From: Deltaproteobacteria bacterium RIFCSPHIGHO2_02_FULL_40_11
Lineage (GTDB): Bacteria > Bdellovibrionota > JACOXK01 > 2-02-FULL-40-11
Direction: 5' to 3'
DNA: 17,610 nt
NCBI GenBank assembly: GCA_001798105.1
Contig: MGRI01000096.1
Location: 1-17,610, forward strand
Shown: positions 1 to 7,183 of the stretch, piece by piece
How positions within the stretch are numbered: the stretch's first letter is position 1
Layout: each line of letters starts with the position of its first letter
Notes under the pieces: model-generated
Database searches by the model: none
Seen by the model: only the letters and a program-made list of their open reading frames with translations
What the model was told of the DNA's origin: nothing
Made by a program: the position numbers and the translations under genes

Positions 1-1
1 T

Positions 2-334
2 GATAGTCAAGATAATCCAGTAAGTTCTCTAATCACATATACGCTTACAGAAAATGCTATCGGAATTGGATCAATAGCTACGCCAAAGTCCCTGAGGAAA
101 CAGGGTTATGCTTCAGAGCTAATCCGTGGTGTCATTTCTCACTATGAGTCAAAGGAGCAAACTAGAATCTTCTTTCTATTTTCTGATATTGAATCAAAAT
201 TCTATGAAAAATTTGGATTTGTACGCCTGCCCGTTGAACATCAAAAATATAAATCATCAACTTGTATGGTGAGATGTCTGAATTTAAAACAGCTTTTATC
301 TCAAAGTGCTTTTAGACCGCCCACCTATTTTTAA
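2..334 (+). CDS. GNAT-family N-acetyltransferase, C-terminal part (5' end outside window)
   Basis: The reading frame is open from base 2 to a TAA at 332-334, giving about 110 residues of the C-terminal half of a GNAT acetyltransferase. Such enzymes move an acetyl group from acetyl-CoA to an amine. The acetyl-CoA-binding motif A is visible as RKQGYA (Q/R-x-x-G-x-A type), preceded by a short strand (IGIGSIAT) and followed by an amphipathic helix. A later FYEKFGF segment is the usual closing GNAT motif. The substrate cannot be told because the N-terminal half is missing. It converges on the toxin-antitoxin operon with only 22 bp between the stop codons. Its AT-rich composition matches that operon. 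Family assignment is firm; function beyond that is unknown. Confidence 0.8.
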   Translation, partial: DSQDNPVSSLITYTLTENAIGIGSIATPKSLRKQGYASELIRGVISHYESKEQTRIFFLFSDIESKFYEKFGFVRLPVEHQKYKSSTCMVRCLNLKQLLSQSAFRPPTYF

Positions 335-347
335 AGTAATTACTTTA
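332..347. repeat. 16-bp perfect palindrome between convergent genes
   Basis: The sequence TAAAGTAATTACTTTA is its own reverse complement. It begins with the stop codon of the GNAT gene and lies just before the end of the PIN gene on the other strand. It could help end transcription from both sides, but it has no GC-rich stem, loop or clear T-tract, so an intrinsic terminator is not proven. It could also be a protein-binding site or chance in AT-rich DNA. Confidence 0.4.
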
Positions 348-356
348 GTCATAACT

Positions 357-755
357 TTAAAATACTTCCAAAAAATGTTTCGGAGTTATAATCTGAACAT
401 ACATTACATTTTTCAATACTAAAAGATCCTGATCTCCACTAATAAGATATTTAGCTTTTGCCGCAATTGCACAATCAATGAATTTGTTATCACTTGGGTC
501 ACGACAAAGATGAAACATCTTCTGTACTCTAATAAGCTGTGCCTTCTTCGGTATTACGAAGCGCCAATAATCATAAAGATCATTTCGCCCAGTCAAATTT
601 GAGGTTTTTTCGATCGTCTTAAGATATTCATCAAGAATATCTTCTGAAGCAACAGCTTGAATCTGATCATTCATCCAATATCTAATTATTTTAAGAGGTA
701 TTCCAGCCCAGAAAATTCCTGAAACCATAACATTCGTATCAATAACAACGTTCAT
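357..755 (-). CDS. PIN-domain toxin of an AbrB/PIN toxin-antitoxin pair
   Basis: This 132-residue protein looks like a PIN-domain ribonuclease of the 'putative toxin-antitoxin system toxin component, PIN family' group (COG1569-like). PIN toxins cut RNA using acidic residues that hold Mg2+ or Mn2+. The acidic set is present: D6 in the opening VIDTNV, E43 in DILDEYL, D86/D89 in RDPSDNKF, D94, and D108/D110 in SGDQDLL. The length fits the family. It starts 3 bp after the stop of the upstream AbrB-type gene, the usual antitoxin-then-toxin order, so the two are almost certainly co-transcribed from the promoter at 1043-1071. Whether the toxin is active, and which RNA it cuts, cannot be seen. It shows no frameshift or missing acidic residue. 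Confidence 0.88.
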   Translation of the reverse strand: MNVVIDTNVMVSGIFWAGIPLKIIRYWMNDQIQAVASEDILDEYLKTIEKTSNLTGRNDLYDYWRFVIPKKAQLIRVQKMFHLCRDPSDNKFIDCAIAAKAKYLISGDQDLLVLKNVMYVQIITPKHFLEVF

Positions 756-758
756 ATT

Positions 759-1022
759 TCAGCGTTCAGAACGCACTTTCTTAATAATTTTCCTAATGTC
801 GGATCTTTTAAGCCCTGCAGCTCTAGCTGCCTTTCTGCTTTCTCTAAGCAAACTTTCAAAATCTTCAACCTTCGGCAACTGAACAGGTTTGAACATTAAA
901 TTTGAGCCATCTGTGAAGACCGCAAGCGGACTTCCAGCAGTCAAGCCTAAGCTTTTTCGAAATTCATTTGGAATTACCACCTGGCCTTTTGAAGACATAT
1001 TTGTCATAAGAACCTTTTTCAT
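759..1022 (-). CDS. AbrB/SpoVT-type antitoxin (DNA-binding partner of the PIN toxin)
   Basis: This 87-residue protein carries a SpoVT/AbrB swapped-hairpin DNA-binding domain in its first 50 residues (SSKGQVVIPNEFRKSLGL, then a short strand ending MFKP). A basic helical tail is the probable toxin-binding part. An in-frame ATG 7 codons upstream (ending at 1043) is possible, but the ATG at 1020-1022 is preferred because a GGAGG at 1027-1031 sits 4 nt before it and the predicted -10 box overlaps the upstream ATG. By family knowledge the antitoxin neutralises the PIN toxin and, alone or with it, represses its own promoter. The repeats at 1033-1059 are a ready candidate for the binding site. Confidence 0.88.
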   Translation of the reverse strand: MKKVLMTNMSSKGQVVIPNEFRKSLGLTAGSPLAVFTDGSNLMFKPVQLPKVEDFESLLRESRKAARAAGLKRSDIRKIIKKVRSER

Positions 1023-1026
1023 ATTT

Positions 1027-1031
1027 CCTCC
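1027..1031 (-). promoter_or_regulatory. Ribosome binding site deciding the antitoxin start
   Basis: GGAGG on the minus strand lies 4 nt before the ATG at 1020-1022. It is much better placed for this start than for the ATG further upstream. Confidence 0.75.
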
Positions 1032-1032
1032 A

Positions 1033-1059
1033 ATGTAAGACAATCTTACATTCTTACAT
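1033..1059. promoter_or_regulatory. Probable operator of the toxin-antitoxin operon
   Basis: On the minus strand the 8-mer ATGTAAGA occurs twice in tandem, and its exact reverse complement TCTTACAT follows after a 3-nt spacer (TTG). The second copy and the inverted copy form a perfect 8+3+8 inverted repeat. The block covers the end of the promoter spacer, the -10 box and the likely transcription start. Bound protein would therefore block RNA polymerase, as expected for toxin-antitoxin autoregulation. Confidence 0.7.
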
Positions 1060-1071
1060 ACGGTTTGTCAA
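1043..1071 (-). promoter_or_regulatory. Sigma-70-type promoter of the toxin-antitoxin operon
   Basis: Minus-strand -35 box TTGACA (1066-1071) is a perfect consensus match. It is separated by exactly 17 nt from a -10 box TAAGAT (1043-1048). Transcription should start near 1036, about 14 nt before the antitoxin ATG and just upstream of its GGAGG. Confidence 0.8.
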
Positions 1072-1152
1072 GTCAGTCGTGCAGTTTGAACTATTAATAA
1101 CATCCATTCCTGAGTTAAAAACGATGCCTGCGCATTGACTTCTATGAGTGAT

Positions 1153-1196
1153 TCAAACCTTGAGGTCCTTCGGGCTTCGCCCTCAGCATGACAGGC
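1153..1196. repeat. REP-like hairpin sequence downstream of the 490-residue gene
   Basis: This short stretch holds nested and alternative inverted repeats: GGGC-TTC-GCCC (1172-1182), and TGAGG (1161-1165) facing CCTCA (1181-1185). The surrounding wording (CCTTCGGGCTTCGCCCTCA followed by GCATGACAGG) resembles a class of dispersed palindromic elements that I recall from many bacterial genomes. It lies beyond the 3' end of the minus-strand gene at 1229-2701 and could also stabilise or end its mRNA. Only one copy is in the window, so its repeated nature is inferred. Confidence 0.45.
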
Positions 1197-1228
1197 TTTA
1201 ATTTATCTTGCTTTGCTCCATTAAAAAC

Positions 1229-2701
1229 TTACGGCACACGTAGCGTGGGGAGACGCATTTGCCTTAAATGCGTTCGAAGGGCTTGGAGGCTTACGGCGTA
1301 GTCCTCTCCAAAAAGTTTCGCCAAAACATTCCGGGTAAAAAGAATACGATCTACATTGTCGGGGGATAGGCCGCCTTGGGCATGCATGGCATCAATGTTT
1401 TTTACCGGTAAATCCAAATCAACCCAAAGTTGGTCAATCATTTGAAGACTTTTGTCGACAGCATTTTCAGCCCAAAGAATCGTATCTTCTGATGGGGGCG
1501 TATCCGTTAACAAAAGATGTTTTTCCAAAGACAATACAATTTCGTTTACGGCTTTCAGCCTTGCAAGGGCTGTTTTAAAATGAGGAAGTTCATCGCTCTT
1601 AAGCAATGCCATAAACCCATGAGGGGTAATCTTAGAAATTTCTTGGTCTGTAAATCTTTTTTGTTTTTGTAAAATGTATTTTAAAACCACTAAAAGTTCC
1701 ATGGGGCGGCTGCTATGGGCCTCAGCAATAATTTCGCTACAATTTAAGATATGTCCATTTTGAAATTTTTGAGAGAGTTCATAAAAATCGTAAAAAATAG
1801 CATTTTCAGGAAGGGAAAAGACCCCCATGAGCCACTCCGGTCGAACGGTTTTGAGCGTAGCGTAGATATTTATCCAGTCTTTCGGTGAAAGTGTTGTCAT
1901 TCGCTCTGAGTCATTTTGATAGGCGTCTTCATAAAGTTCTAAAAAATCTTGGGCCGCTTTAAGTAAATGCTTTGGATCTTTGGTTTTTAAATATGGGTAC
2001 AAATAATGGGGATTTGAAAAGGCTCTTCGGATAACTCTGGGCTGATCGGATTGGAAAAGAAGGGGCTCCGTTTTCCAGAGTAAGTCAAACCATTCTTGCA
2101 TGTCTTCTACAGGCACAATTTGAAGGCCTTGGTCCAGCGCTTTTTTAAAAATCTGCATGGAAATTTCAATCGAGACTTCTTGCGTATCTAAAATTTCCAT
2201 CAGATGTAAAAAAATAGGCTCTATTTCATGGGGGAGTGTACGCTCCAATCCTTTTGAAATGGCGGTTTGAATGCCCAGCATTCCTGGATTTTGTCTTTGA
2301 ACCATGACTTTAGTTGAAGTTTCATACGATTGAAAAAGGCGTTTTAACGTTTTATGTTCTGCGCATGTCCATAAAAGTTCCGAAAGCATGAGCAGGCGTT
2401 TTTTATGGGTAGGAAGCGTGAGTTCTTTCATGACAGATCTTGCGGCATGATCTAAAAGTCCTAGATCTAAAAATAAAATGAGCTCTTGCGGTTTTACACC
2501 AAACAGTTTTAAAAATGTTTCTTTGACTTTATTTTCTAAGATGGCTTGGCGAATTTGGGGAGCCGTTTGATCCATTTCTGTAACGGCATATTTCAATCCT
2601 TTTTGGACAAAAAGACTGTCTGAAAGCTTTGCCTTATTGGCATGCGCTGTTGATACGCCTAAAAAAAGTGCAAGAAGACCGAAGGCACACGTCTTTTTCA
2701 T
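1229..2701 (-). CDS. Exported protein of unknown function (490 residues)
   Basis: I do not recognise this protein. It opens with a clear Sec signal peptide: KK, a hydrophobic core, then VSTAHA with probable signal peptidase I cleavage after residue 21. The mature part looks almost entirely alpha-helical, rich in Leu, Lys and Glu, with no Cys-pair, catalytic motif or transmembrane segment that I can see. It is therefore probably a soluble periplasmic helical-repeat-like protein. The start has no strong Shine-Dalgarno sequence. It diverges from the M16 peptidase operon across a 93-bp gap, which may mean shared regulation but does not prove it. A functional guess would not be supported. Confidence 0.75.
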   Translation of the reverse strand: MKKTCAFGLLALFLGVSTAHANKAKLSDSLFVQKGLKYAVTEMDQTAPQIRQAILENKVKETFLKLFGVKPQELILFLDLGLLDHAARSVMKELTLPTHKKRLLMLSELLWTCAEHKTLKRLFQSYETSTKVMVQRQNPGMLGIQTAISKGLERTLPHEIEPIFLHLMEILDTQEVSIEISMQIFKKALDQGLQIVPVEDMQEWFDLLWKTEPLLFQSDQPRVIRRAFSNPHYLYPYLKTKDPKHLLKAAQDFLELYEDAYQNDSERMTTLSPKDWINIYATLKTVRPEWLMGVFSLPENAIFYDFYELSQKFQNGHILNCSEIIAEAHSSRPMELLVVLKYILQKQKRFTDQEISKITPHGFMALLKSDELPHFKTALARLKAVNEIVLSLEKHLLLTDTPPSEDTILWAENAVDKSLQMIDQLWVDLDLPVKNIDAMHAQGGLSPDNVDRILFTRNVLAKLFGEDYAVSLQALRTHLRQMRLPTLRVP

Positions 2702-2753
2702 TGTAGGGGTGATTTAAAGCAAGTCGCATGCCATCCTAACCCATTGAAAACAC

Positions 2754-2782
2754 TTGATGTTTTTAAAAAGGGCATGTTAAAC
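2754..2782 (+). promoter_or_regulatory. Candidate promoter of the M16 peptidase operon
   Basis: TTGATG (2754-2759), a 17-nt spacer, and TTAAAC (2777-2782) fit a sigma-70-type promoter. Transcription would start near 2789, only about 6 nt before the ATG at 2795, so the mRNA would be nearly leaderless. No Shine-Dalgarno sequence precedes that ATG, which agrees with this. Confidence 0.45.
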
Positions 2783-2794
2783 TCCTAGCCAATC

Positions 2795-4183
2795 ATGGCA
2801 TTTTTACAAAGAGCTTGGTTTATTGTTTTGTTTTTCGTTTTGACATTATTTTTGGTGCTGTGGGTGGGGTTTTTTGGCAAAAACATTAAAGGTGGGGTGA
2901 GTATGCTTGAAGAAATCAAAACCTGGGGCGATGTTCATATTTCAAAATATAAGTTAGACAATGGCCTAACTGTTCTTTTAGCTGTTGAAAAAAAATCTCC
3001 TGTTTTTGCGTATTACACATATTTTAATGTGGGCTCTCGGCATGAAGAGGAAGGCAAAACAGGCTTGGCGCATTTTTTTGAACATCTTTTATTTAAAGAG
3101 TCTAAAAATTTAAAAGAGGGGGAGTTTGATCGCCTGATGGAAGAAAATGGCGCGCAAACCAATGCGTCCACCTGGGTCGATTGGACCAATTATTATCAAG
3201 TTTTACCCGTCGATGCAGAAAAGATAGAGCTTGTCGTTCGTCTGGAAGCAGAACGGCTTCAAAATATGCAAATTAATGAAAAACAAGTAACTTCAGAAAT
3301 GGGTGTTGTCCAAAATGAAAGACGTTTTCGTGTGGATAACGACATTGATGGCACCATGAATGAAGCTTTAAATCGCCTGGCGTATGAAAAACATCCCTAC
3401 GGGCGTCCCATTATTGGATGGATGGAAGATATTACAAAGTATAATGTTCAAGATTGTTTGGCATTTTATAACACCTATTATGCTCCCAATAACGCAACCA
3501 TTGTGATTGCAGGAAATATTGATCCCAGAAAAACAATGACGCTCATTCAAAAGTATTATGGTGAAATTCCTGCCTCTCAAATTCCCGAAAAAGAAATTCC
3601 CATTGAACCTTCGCAAACCAAAGAAAAACGAAAAAAGATTTCCAGATCTGACATTGAGGCTGAAAAAGCGCTCTATGCATATCATGCAACGGCGTATGAT
3701 CATCCCGATACGCCTGCGATCGAACTTTTAAGTGAGATTCTATTTAATGGAGAGGGAGCACGTTTATATAAGCAAATGATTATTGAAGAAGAAATTGCTT
3801 CGGAGGTGAATGCATGGTTTGGGCATTTAAAGGATCCCGCTTTATTTCAAATTTCTGTTTCAATGCGCAAAAGACAACCTATTCAAAAAGCCCATAATCG
3901 TATTTTTGCAGAATTTAAAAAAGTTCAAAAAGAAGGCGTGACGCAACAAGAGTTAGACCGCGCTAAAAACCGCTTTGAAATGAGTTATTATGGATCTTTG
4001 GGAACCGTGGGCGGTAAAGCGCGTGCTTTGGGGCAATATGACGTTGTTTTTGGAGATTACAAAAAGGCTGTAAAACTGATGGACCGATATCAAAGTGTTA
4101 CGTTGGAGGATATTCAACGTGTTTCCCAAAAATATTTTGTTGCATCGAATCGAAGCATTGTGGAGGCCAGACCCAAACGGTAA
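2795..4183 (+). CDS. Membrane-anchored M16 zinc metallopeptidase, active subunit
   Basis: This 462-residue M16B-type (mitochondrial-processing-peptidase-like) protease carries the inverted zinc motif HFFEH (H93, E96, H97). The third ligand is E175 in VVQNER, with E168 seven residues earlier, the same spacing as in pitrilysin. An N-terminal hydrophobic stretch (residues 7-27) should act as an uncleaved membrane anchor with the protease in the periplasm. A second M16 domain occupies the C-terminal half and lacks the zinc motif, as usual. Such enzymes degrade or trim peptides inside a two-subunit chamber. The partner follows after 6 bp. A start at 2903 (M37), preceded by a G-rich stretch, would give a cytoplasmic form without the anchor; I prefer 2795 because the hydrophobic segment is well formed. 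The natural substrate is unknown. Confidence 0.92.
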   Translation: MAFLQRAWFIVLFFVLTLFLVLWVGFFGKNIKGGVSMLEEIKTWGDVHISKYKLDNGLTVLLAVEKKSPVFAYYTYFNVGSRHEEEGKTGLAHFFEHLLFKESKNLKEGEFDRLMEENGAQTNASTWVDWTNYYQVLPVDAEKIELVVRLEAERLQNMQINEKQVTSEMGVVQNERRFRVDNDIDGTMNEALNRLAYEKHPYGRPIIGWMEDITKYNVQDCLAFYNTYYAPNNATIVIAGNIDPRKTMTLIQKYYGEIPASQIPEKEIPIEPSQTKEKRKKISRSDIEAEKALYAYHATAYDHPDTPAIELLSEILFNGEGARLYKQMIIEEEIASEVNAWFGHLKDPALFQISVSMRKRQPIQKAHNRIFAEFKKVQKEGVTQQELDRAKNRFEMSYYGSLGTVGGKARALGQYDVVFGDYKKAVKLMDRYQSVTLEDIQRVSQKYFVASNRSIVEARPKR

Positions 4184-4189
4184 AAAACG

Positions 4190-5569
4190 ATGCTTCGAAA
4201 ATTACACCTTTTTGGGATTTTAATGGGTTTGATGGCGGGGCATTTCGCCTTGGCCGAGAGGGGGATTCAAGTGGATCAGCTTAAAACAGGGCAAAAGTTT
4301 ATTGTAGAAGAAGATCATAGTTTGCCAATCATTCGTATTTATACCGTGCTTCGGTCAGGGTCCATTTGGGATCCAAAGCAATACGAAGGATTGACAGCCT
4401 TTATGGGAGAAATGATGCTTCGAGGGACGAAGAACCGCTCTCGGAGCCAAATTACAGATGAGCTCGACCAACTTGGCGCAGATATTTCTGTGGATGTGGG
4501 CAGTGAAAGTATTTCTGTAACAGGGTACACATTGACCAGAAACTTGGATCAGTTTTTAGAAATTTATGGAGATGTTATTTTGAATCCCAGTTTTGATGCC
4601 AAAGAACTTGAAAAATTAAAACGTGAAACGCTTTCAGACCTAAAGCAAATGCGCGAAAATGACCAGGAGCTTGTCGGGCGGTTTTTTAAAAGAGAACTCT
4701 TTCAAAAACATCCTTATGGAATGAGTACGGATGGCATGGAATCTACTGTTTCTCGAATTTATCGAGATAAAGTCGTCGAAATCTATCAACGGTTTTTTGT
4801 GCGAGACAATATCTTTTTTTCCGCCGTGGGAGATTTGAATGCCAAAGCATTGGGTGAAAAACTTGCCAGTATGTTTTCAACGTTGCCTCAGCGAAAAACA
4901 GCTGCGTTTCAATATCCGAAGTTTGATCCCATCAAAGGAAGAACCTTGCTTTTGGTGAATAAGCCCGAACGTACGCAAACACAAATTATGATTGGCCATT
5001 ATGGCATTGAAGTCACCCATCCCGATTATTTTCCCCTCATGATCGCAAACAATGCCTTTGGCGGGAGTTTTACATCCAGACTCATGCACGAGGTGCGCGT
5101 AAAACGCGGATGGAGTTATGGGGCATACAGTTGGTTTCGCCCGAGACTCAAGCCGGGCGAATTCTCCATGTGGGTGATGCCAGCAAGCAAAGATACACTT
5201 CCTACCTTAAAACTGATGCTCGAACTCTATGAAGCGTATGCAAAAGAGGGGATCACCCAAGAAGAATTTGATCGGTCGAAAAAGAATTTGGTGAACGAAT
5301 ATGCCTTTAAAATCGATACTGCTGCAAAACGCGTAGGACAATATATTTCAATCGAACTCATGGGGTTACCCAAGGATTACTTGGAGACCTATCAGGCAAA
5401 TTTAAAAAAAGTAACACTTGAAGAAGCAAATCAGGTGATCCAAAAAATTTCAAATCCCAAAGATTTGGTGATGACCATGGTCTGTACAGCCTCTGAATTT
5501 AAAAAACAGCTCCCATCTGTTTTAGGCAAAGACATTCAAGTCATCGTCAAAAGCTATAAGGACGAATAG
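4190..5569 (+). CDS. Exported M16 peptidase-like partner subunit lacking the zinc site
   Basis: This 459-residue M16 homologue has a cleavable signal peptide (cleavage probably after HFALA, residue 22). At the place of the HxxEH motif it reads FMGEM (residues 71-75), so it cannot bind zinc in the normal way. The C-terminal half keeps the SRLMHEVR...GWSYGAY segment (about 297-313), the Arg/Tyr pair that in paired M16B enzymes binds substrate and completes the active site of the partner. Together with the preceding gene this makes a classic active/inactive heterodimer, as in mitochondrial processing peptidase and several bacterial pairs. The 6-bp gap from the upstream stop and the lack of a Shine-Dalgarno sequence suggest translational coupling. 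Confidence 0.92.
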   Translation: MLRKLHLFGILMGLMAGHFALAERGIQVDQLKTGQKFIVEEDHSLPIIRIYTVLRSGSIWDPKQYEGLTAFMGEMMLRGTKNRSRSQITDELDQLGADISVDVGSESISVTGYTLTRNLDQFLEIYGDVILNPSFDAKELEKLKRETLSDLKQMRENDQELVGRFFKRELFQKHPYGMSTDGMESTVSRIYRDKVVEIYQRFFVRDNIFFSAVGDLNAKALGEKLASMFSTLPQRKTAAFQYPKFDPIKGRTLLLVNKPERTQTQIMIGHYGIEVTHPDYFPLMIANNAFGGSFTSRLMHEVRVKRGWSYGAYSWFRPRLKPGEFSMWVMPASKDTLPTLKLMLELYEAYAKEGITQEEFDRSKKNLVNEYAFKIDTAAKRVGQYISIELMGLPKDYLETYQANLKKVTLEEANQVIQKISNPKDLVMTMVCTASEFKKQLPSVLGKDIQVIVKSYKDE

Positions 5570-5576
5570 CACCTCC

Positions 5577-6254
5577 ATGTTGGAATCATTTCATGAAGCA
5601 TTGATGGGCGGCTCTTGGTTGGCCTATGTGCTTTCATTTGCTGCTGGCGTTTTGGCAAGTTTGACGCCGTGCGTGTATCCGATGATTCCCATTACAGTTG
5701 GGTTTATTGGAAGCCGTGCAAAATCGCATCGGCATGCTGTGGAATTGTCTGTGGTGTATGTTTTTGGGATGGCGATCATGTATACGCTCCTGGGTATTTT
5801 AGCGTCGCTGACGGGAAAAGTATTTGGATATATGACGGTGACAACGCCTGTTTATGTGGGGGTAGGGATCATCATTCTTTTTTTTGGATGTGTTGAGATG
5901 GGGTGGGTCAAGCTTTCCTTTCCTGGTTGGTTCACTTCGGTTGGCACGCGGGGGCACGGCGGAGCCTTCATGATGGGGTTTACAAGTGGGTTGGTGGCAG
6001 CACCCTGCACGGTTCCCATTTTGGGGATCATTCTAACGTACATTGCAACACAGCAAAACTTACTTTATGGCGCAAGCCTCATGTTTTCATTTGCGTTGGG
6101 GTTGGGGCTTTTATTGCTATTGCTTGGGATCTCGTCTGGCTTTTTAAAGCATCTGCCAAAGTCAGGCCGGTGGATGGTGATCTTAGAAAAAAGTGCAGGC
6201 GTGGTCTTTCTGGCCGTGGGTGTTTATTTTATTGTCAAAGCATTTCAAGTTTAA
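5577..6254 (+). CDS. CcdA/DsbD-like transmembrane thiol-disulfide carrier
   Basis: This 225-residue, very hydrophobic protein matches the transmembrane domain of DsbD/CcdA, with about six helices. The paired signature segments are present: LTPCVYPMIPI (C32, first helix) and AAPCTVPILG (C144, fourth helix). These cysteines normally carry electrons from cytoplasmic thioredoxin across the inner membrane to periplasmic thiol proteins. It lacks the N- and C-terminal thioredoxin-like domains of full DsbD, so it is CcdA-sized and needs a separate periplasmic partner, not seen in the window. It follows the M16 pair after 7 bp and is probably in the same operon, although no known mechanism links the two. 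Its stop is 1 bp from that of the opposing methyltransferase gene, leaving no room for a terminator. Confidence 0.88.
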   Translation: MLESFHEALMGGSWLAYVLSFAAGVLASLTPCVYPMIPITVGFIGSRAKSHRHAVELSVVYVFGMAIMYTLLGILASLTGKVFGYMTVTTPVYVGVGIIILFFGCVEMGWVKLSFPGWFTSVGTRGHGGAFMMGFTSGLVAAPCTVPILGIILTYIATQQNLLYGASLMFSFALGLGLLLLLLGISSGFLKHLPKSGRWMVILEKSAGVVFLAVGVYFIVKAFQV

Positions 6255-6255
6255 G

Positions 6256-6900
6256 TTATTTCTCACACATCACTGCATACTTTAAAACATTCATCGGGAA
6301 AAGTTTCATGGGAATAGAAAACGCCCGAATTTTTTGAAACCCTGCCTGCCTTAGAATTTCCATATAGTTTTTTTGCGATCTGGGATTAAAATTCCAATAC
6401 AGGCCGCTTAAAATCCCAAACAAATTATTTTTAATGCCAATGTTTAAAAACTTTCCTTTCGGCTTTAAGATGCTCTTTAAGAAGGGGAATGCCTCTGTTT
6501 CTTTCCCATATTCGGTGACAGAGCATGTGCTTAGAATAAGATCGAACTGATTTTCATCGAGTGTGCAGGGTTGAAGTGCAGGGTAGGTTAATAAAGAAGT
6601 GGGGTCATTGTAATTTCCATAAATCAAAGGAAACAGTGGGTAGCGTTCGTGGTAGATCGAAAGCATATTTTTGGCGCCATCAAAGCCTGTCATGTTTGCT
6701 TTGGGATAGCGTTTCAGTAAAATTTCTGTGTTTGTCCCAGTGCCACATCCCAGGTCTAAAATTTTGGGGGCTTGGGGTAAATCTAAAGGAACATTTTCTA
6801 AGAAAGCATGGAGCGTTACAAAATAACGAAGCAGTGCCATGCCTTTTTCATAAAAGAAGGCGCGTTCATGGTAGAGTTGAATTGCGTGTTTAGGGCTCAT
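6256..6900 (-). CDS. Class I SAM-dependent methyltransferase
   Basis: This 214-residue protein has a Rossmann-fold methyltransferase core. Motif I is ILDLGCGTGTNTE (residues 47-59), the acidic residue after the second strand is D74 in MTGFDGAKNML, motif IV is in FDLILSTCSVTEYG (about 119-132), and the post-motif segment is LKPKGKFLNIG. It resembles the Methyltransf_11/25/Tam-BioC-like group, but the substrate cannot be read from sequence. The start overlaps the 3' end of the ftsB-like gene by 11 bp, so it is the last gene of the lon-exbBD operon and probably translated by coupling. A role in envelope or quinone chemistry would be a guess. Confidence 0.85.
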   Translation of the reverse strand: MSPKHAIQLYHERAFFYEKGMALLRYFVTLHAFLENVPLDLPQAPKILDLGCGTGTNTEILLKRYPKANMTGFDGAKNMLSIYHERYPLFPLIYGNYNDPTSLLTYPALQPCTLDENQFDLILSTCSVTEYGKETEAFPFLKSILKPKGKFLNIGIKNNLFGILSGLYWNFNPRSQKNYMEILRQAGFQKIRAFSIPMKLFPMNVLKYAVMCEK

Positions 6901-7183
6901 TGCTTTTAAATTCGTAAATCAGCTCATCGTTTTGAACAAAGCCTAAGGTTTCTCGGGCAGAGTGTTCTTGAAAGGCATATTCTTTTTTCATTTTTTGAAG
7001 TTCTTCTTGAAGGCGTTTTGTATCTGCTTCTAAAAAGTCAGATTTTTTTAGAATCGCATGGTGTTGTTTTTTTAAGGAAAAAATTTTAATGAGGCCGCGT
7101 TGGCCAAAAAGCGTAAAAAAAGATGTAAAGATCATAAACCCCCCGACGATCCAAACCATCCGGTTTTGGAATTTTTGGATCAT
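6890..7183 (-). CDS. FtsB/DivIC-like septum formation initiator
   Basis: This 97-residue bitopic protein has a short cytoplasmic start, one membrane helix (about residues 9-27), an extracytoplasmic coiled coil (about 36-70) with leucine heptads, and a closing segment HSARETLGFVQNDELIYEF. That closing segment is the hallmark 'AR..LG....E..Y.F' end of FtsB/DivIC. These proteins join FtsL and FtsQ/DivIB in the divisome and help trigger septal peptidoglycan synthesis. The gene overlaps exbD by 4 bp (ATGA) and the methyltransferase by 11 bp. The more common ftsB setting is near eno, so the exbBD neighbourhood is unusual. Family assignment rests on overall pattern because these proteins diverge widely. 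Confidence 0.8.
   Translation of the reverse strand: MIQKFQNRMVWIVGGFMIFTSFFTLFGQRGLIKIFSLKKQHHAILKKSDFLEADTKRLQEELQKMKKEYAFQEHSARETLGFVQNDELIYEFKSNEP

Noticed and set aside
1260..1310. tRNA-like stretch containing GTTCGAAGG
   Set aside because: It lies inside the exported protein gene and no acceptor stem or cloverleaf can be drawn around it.
2903..2905. Alternative start of the active M16 subunit without the membrane anchor
   Set aside because: The upstream 36 codons encode a well-formed hydrophobic anchor, and a promoter fits the 2795 start; the internal ATG is kept only as a possibility.
5903..6337. 144-codon open frame on the plus strand overlapping the CcdA-like gene
   Set aside because: The CcdA/DsbD motifs are in the other frame; this one has no family pattern and runs into the convergent methyltransferase gene.
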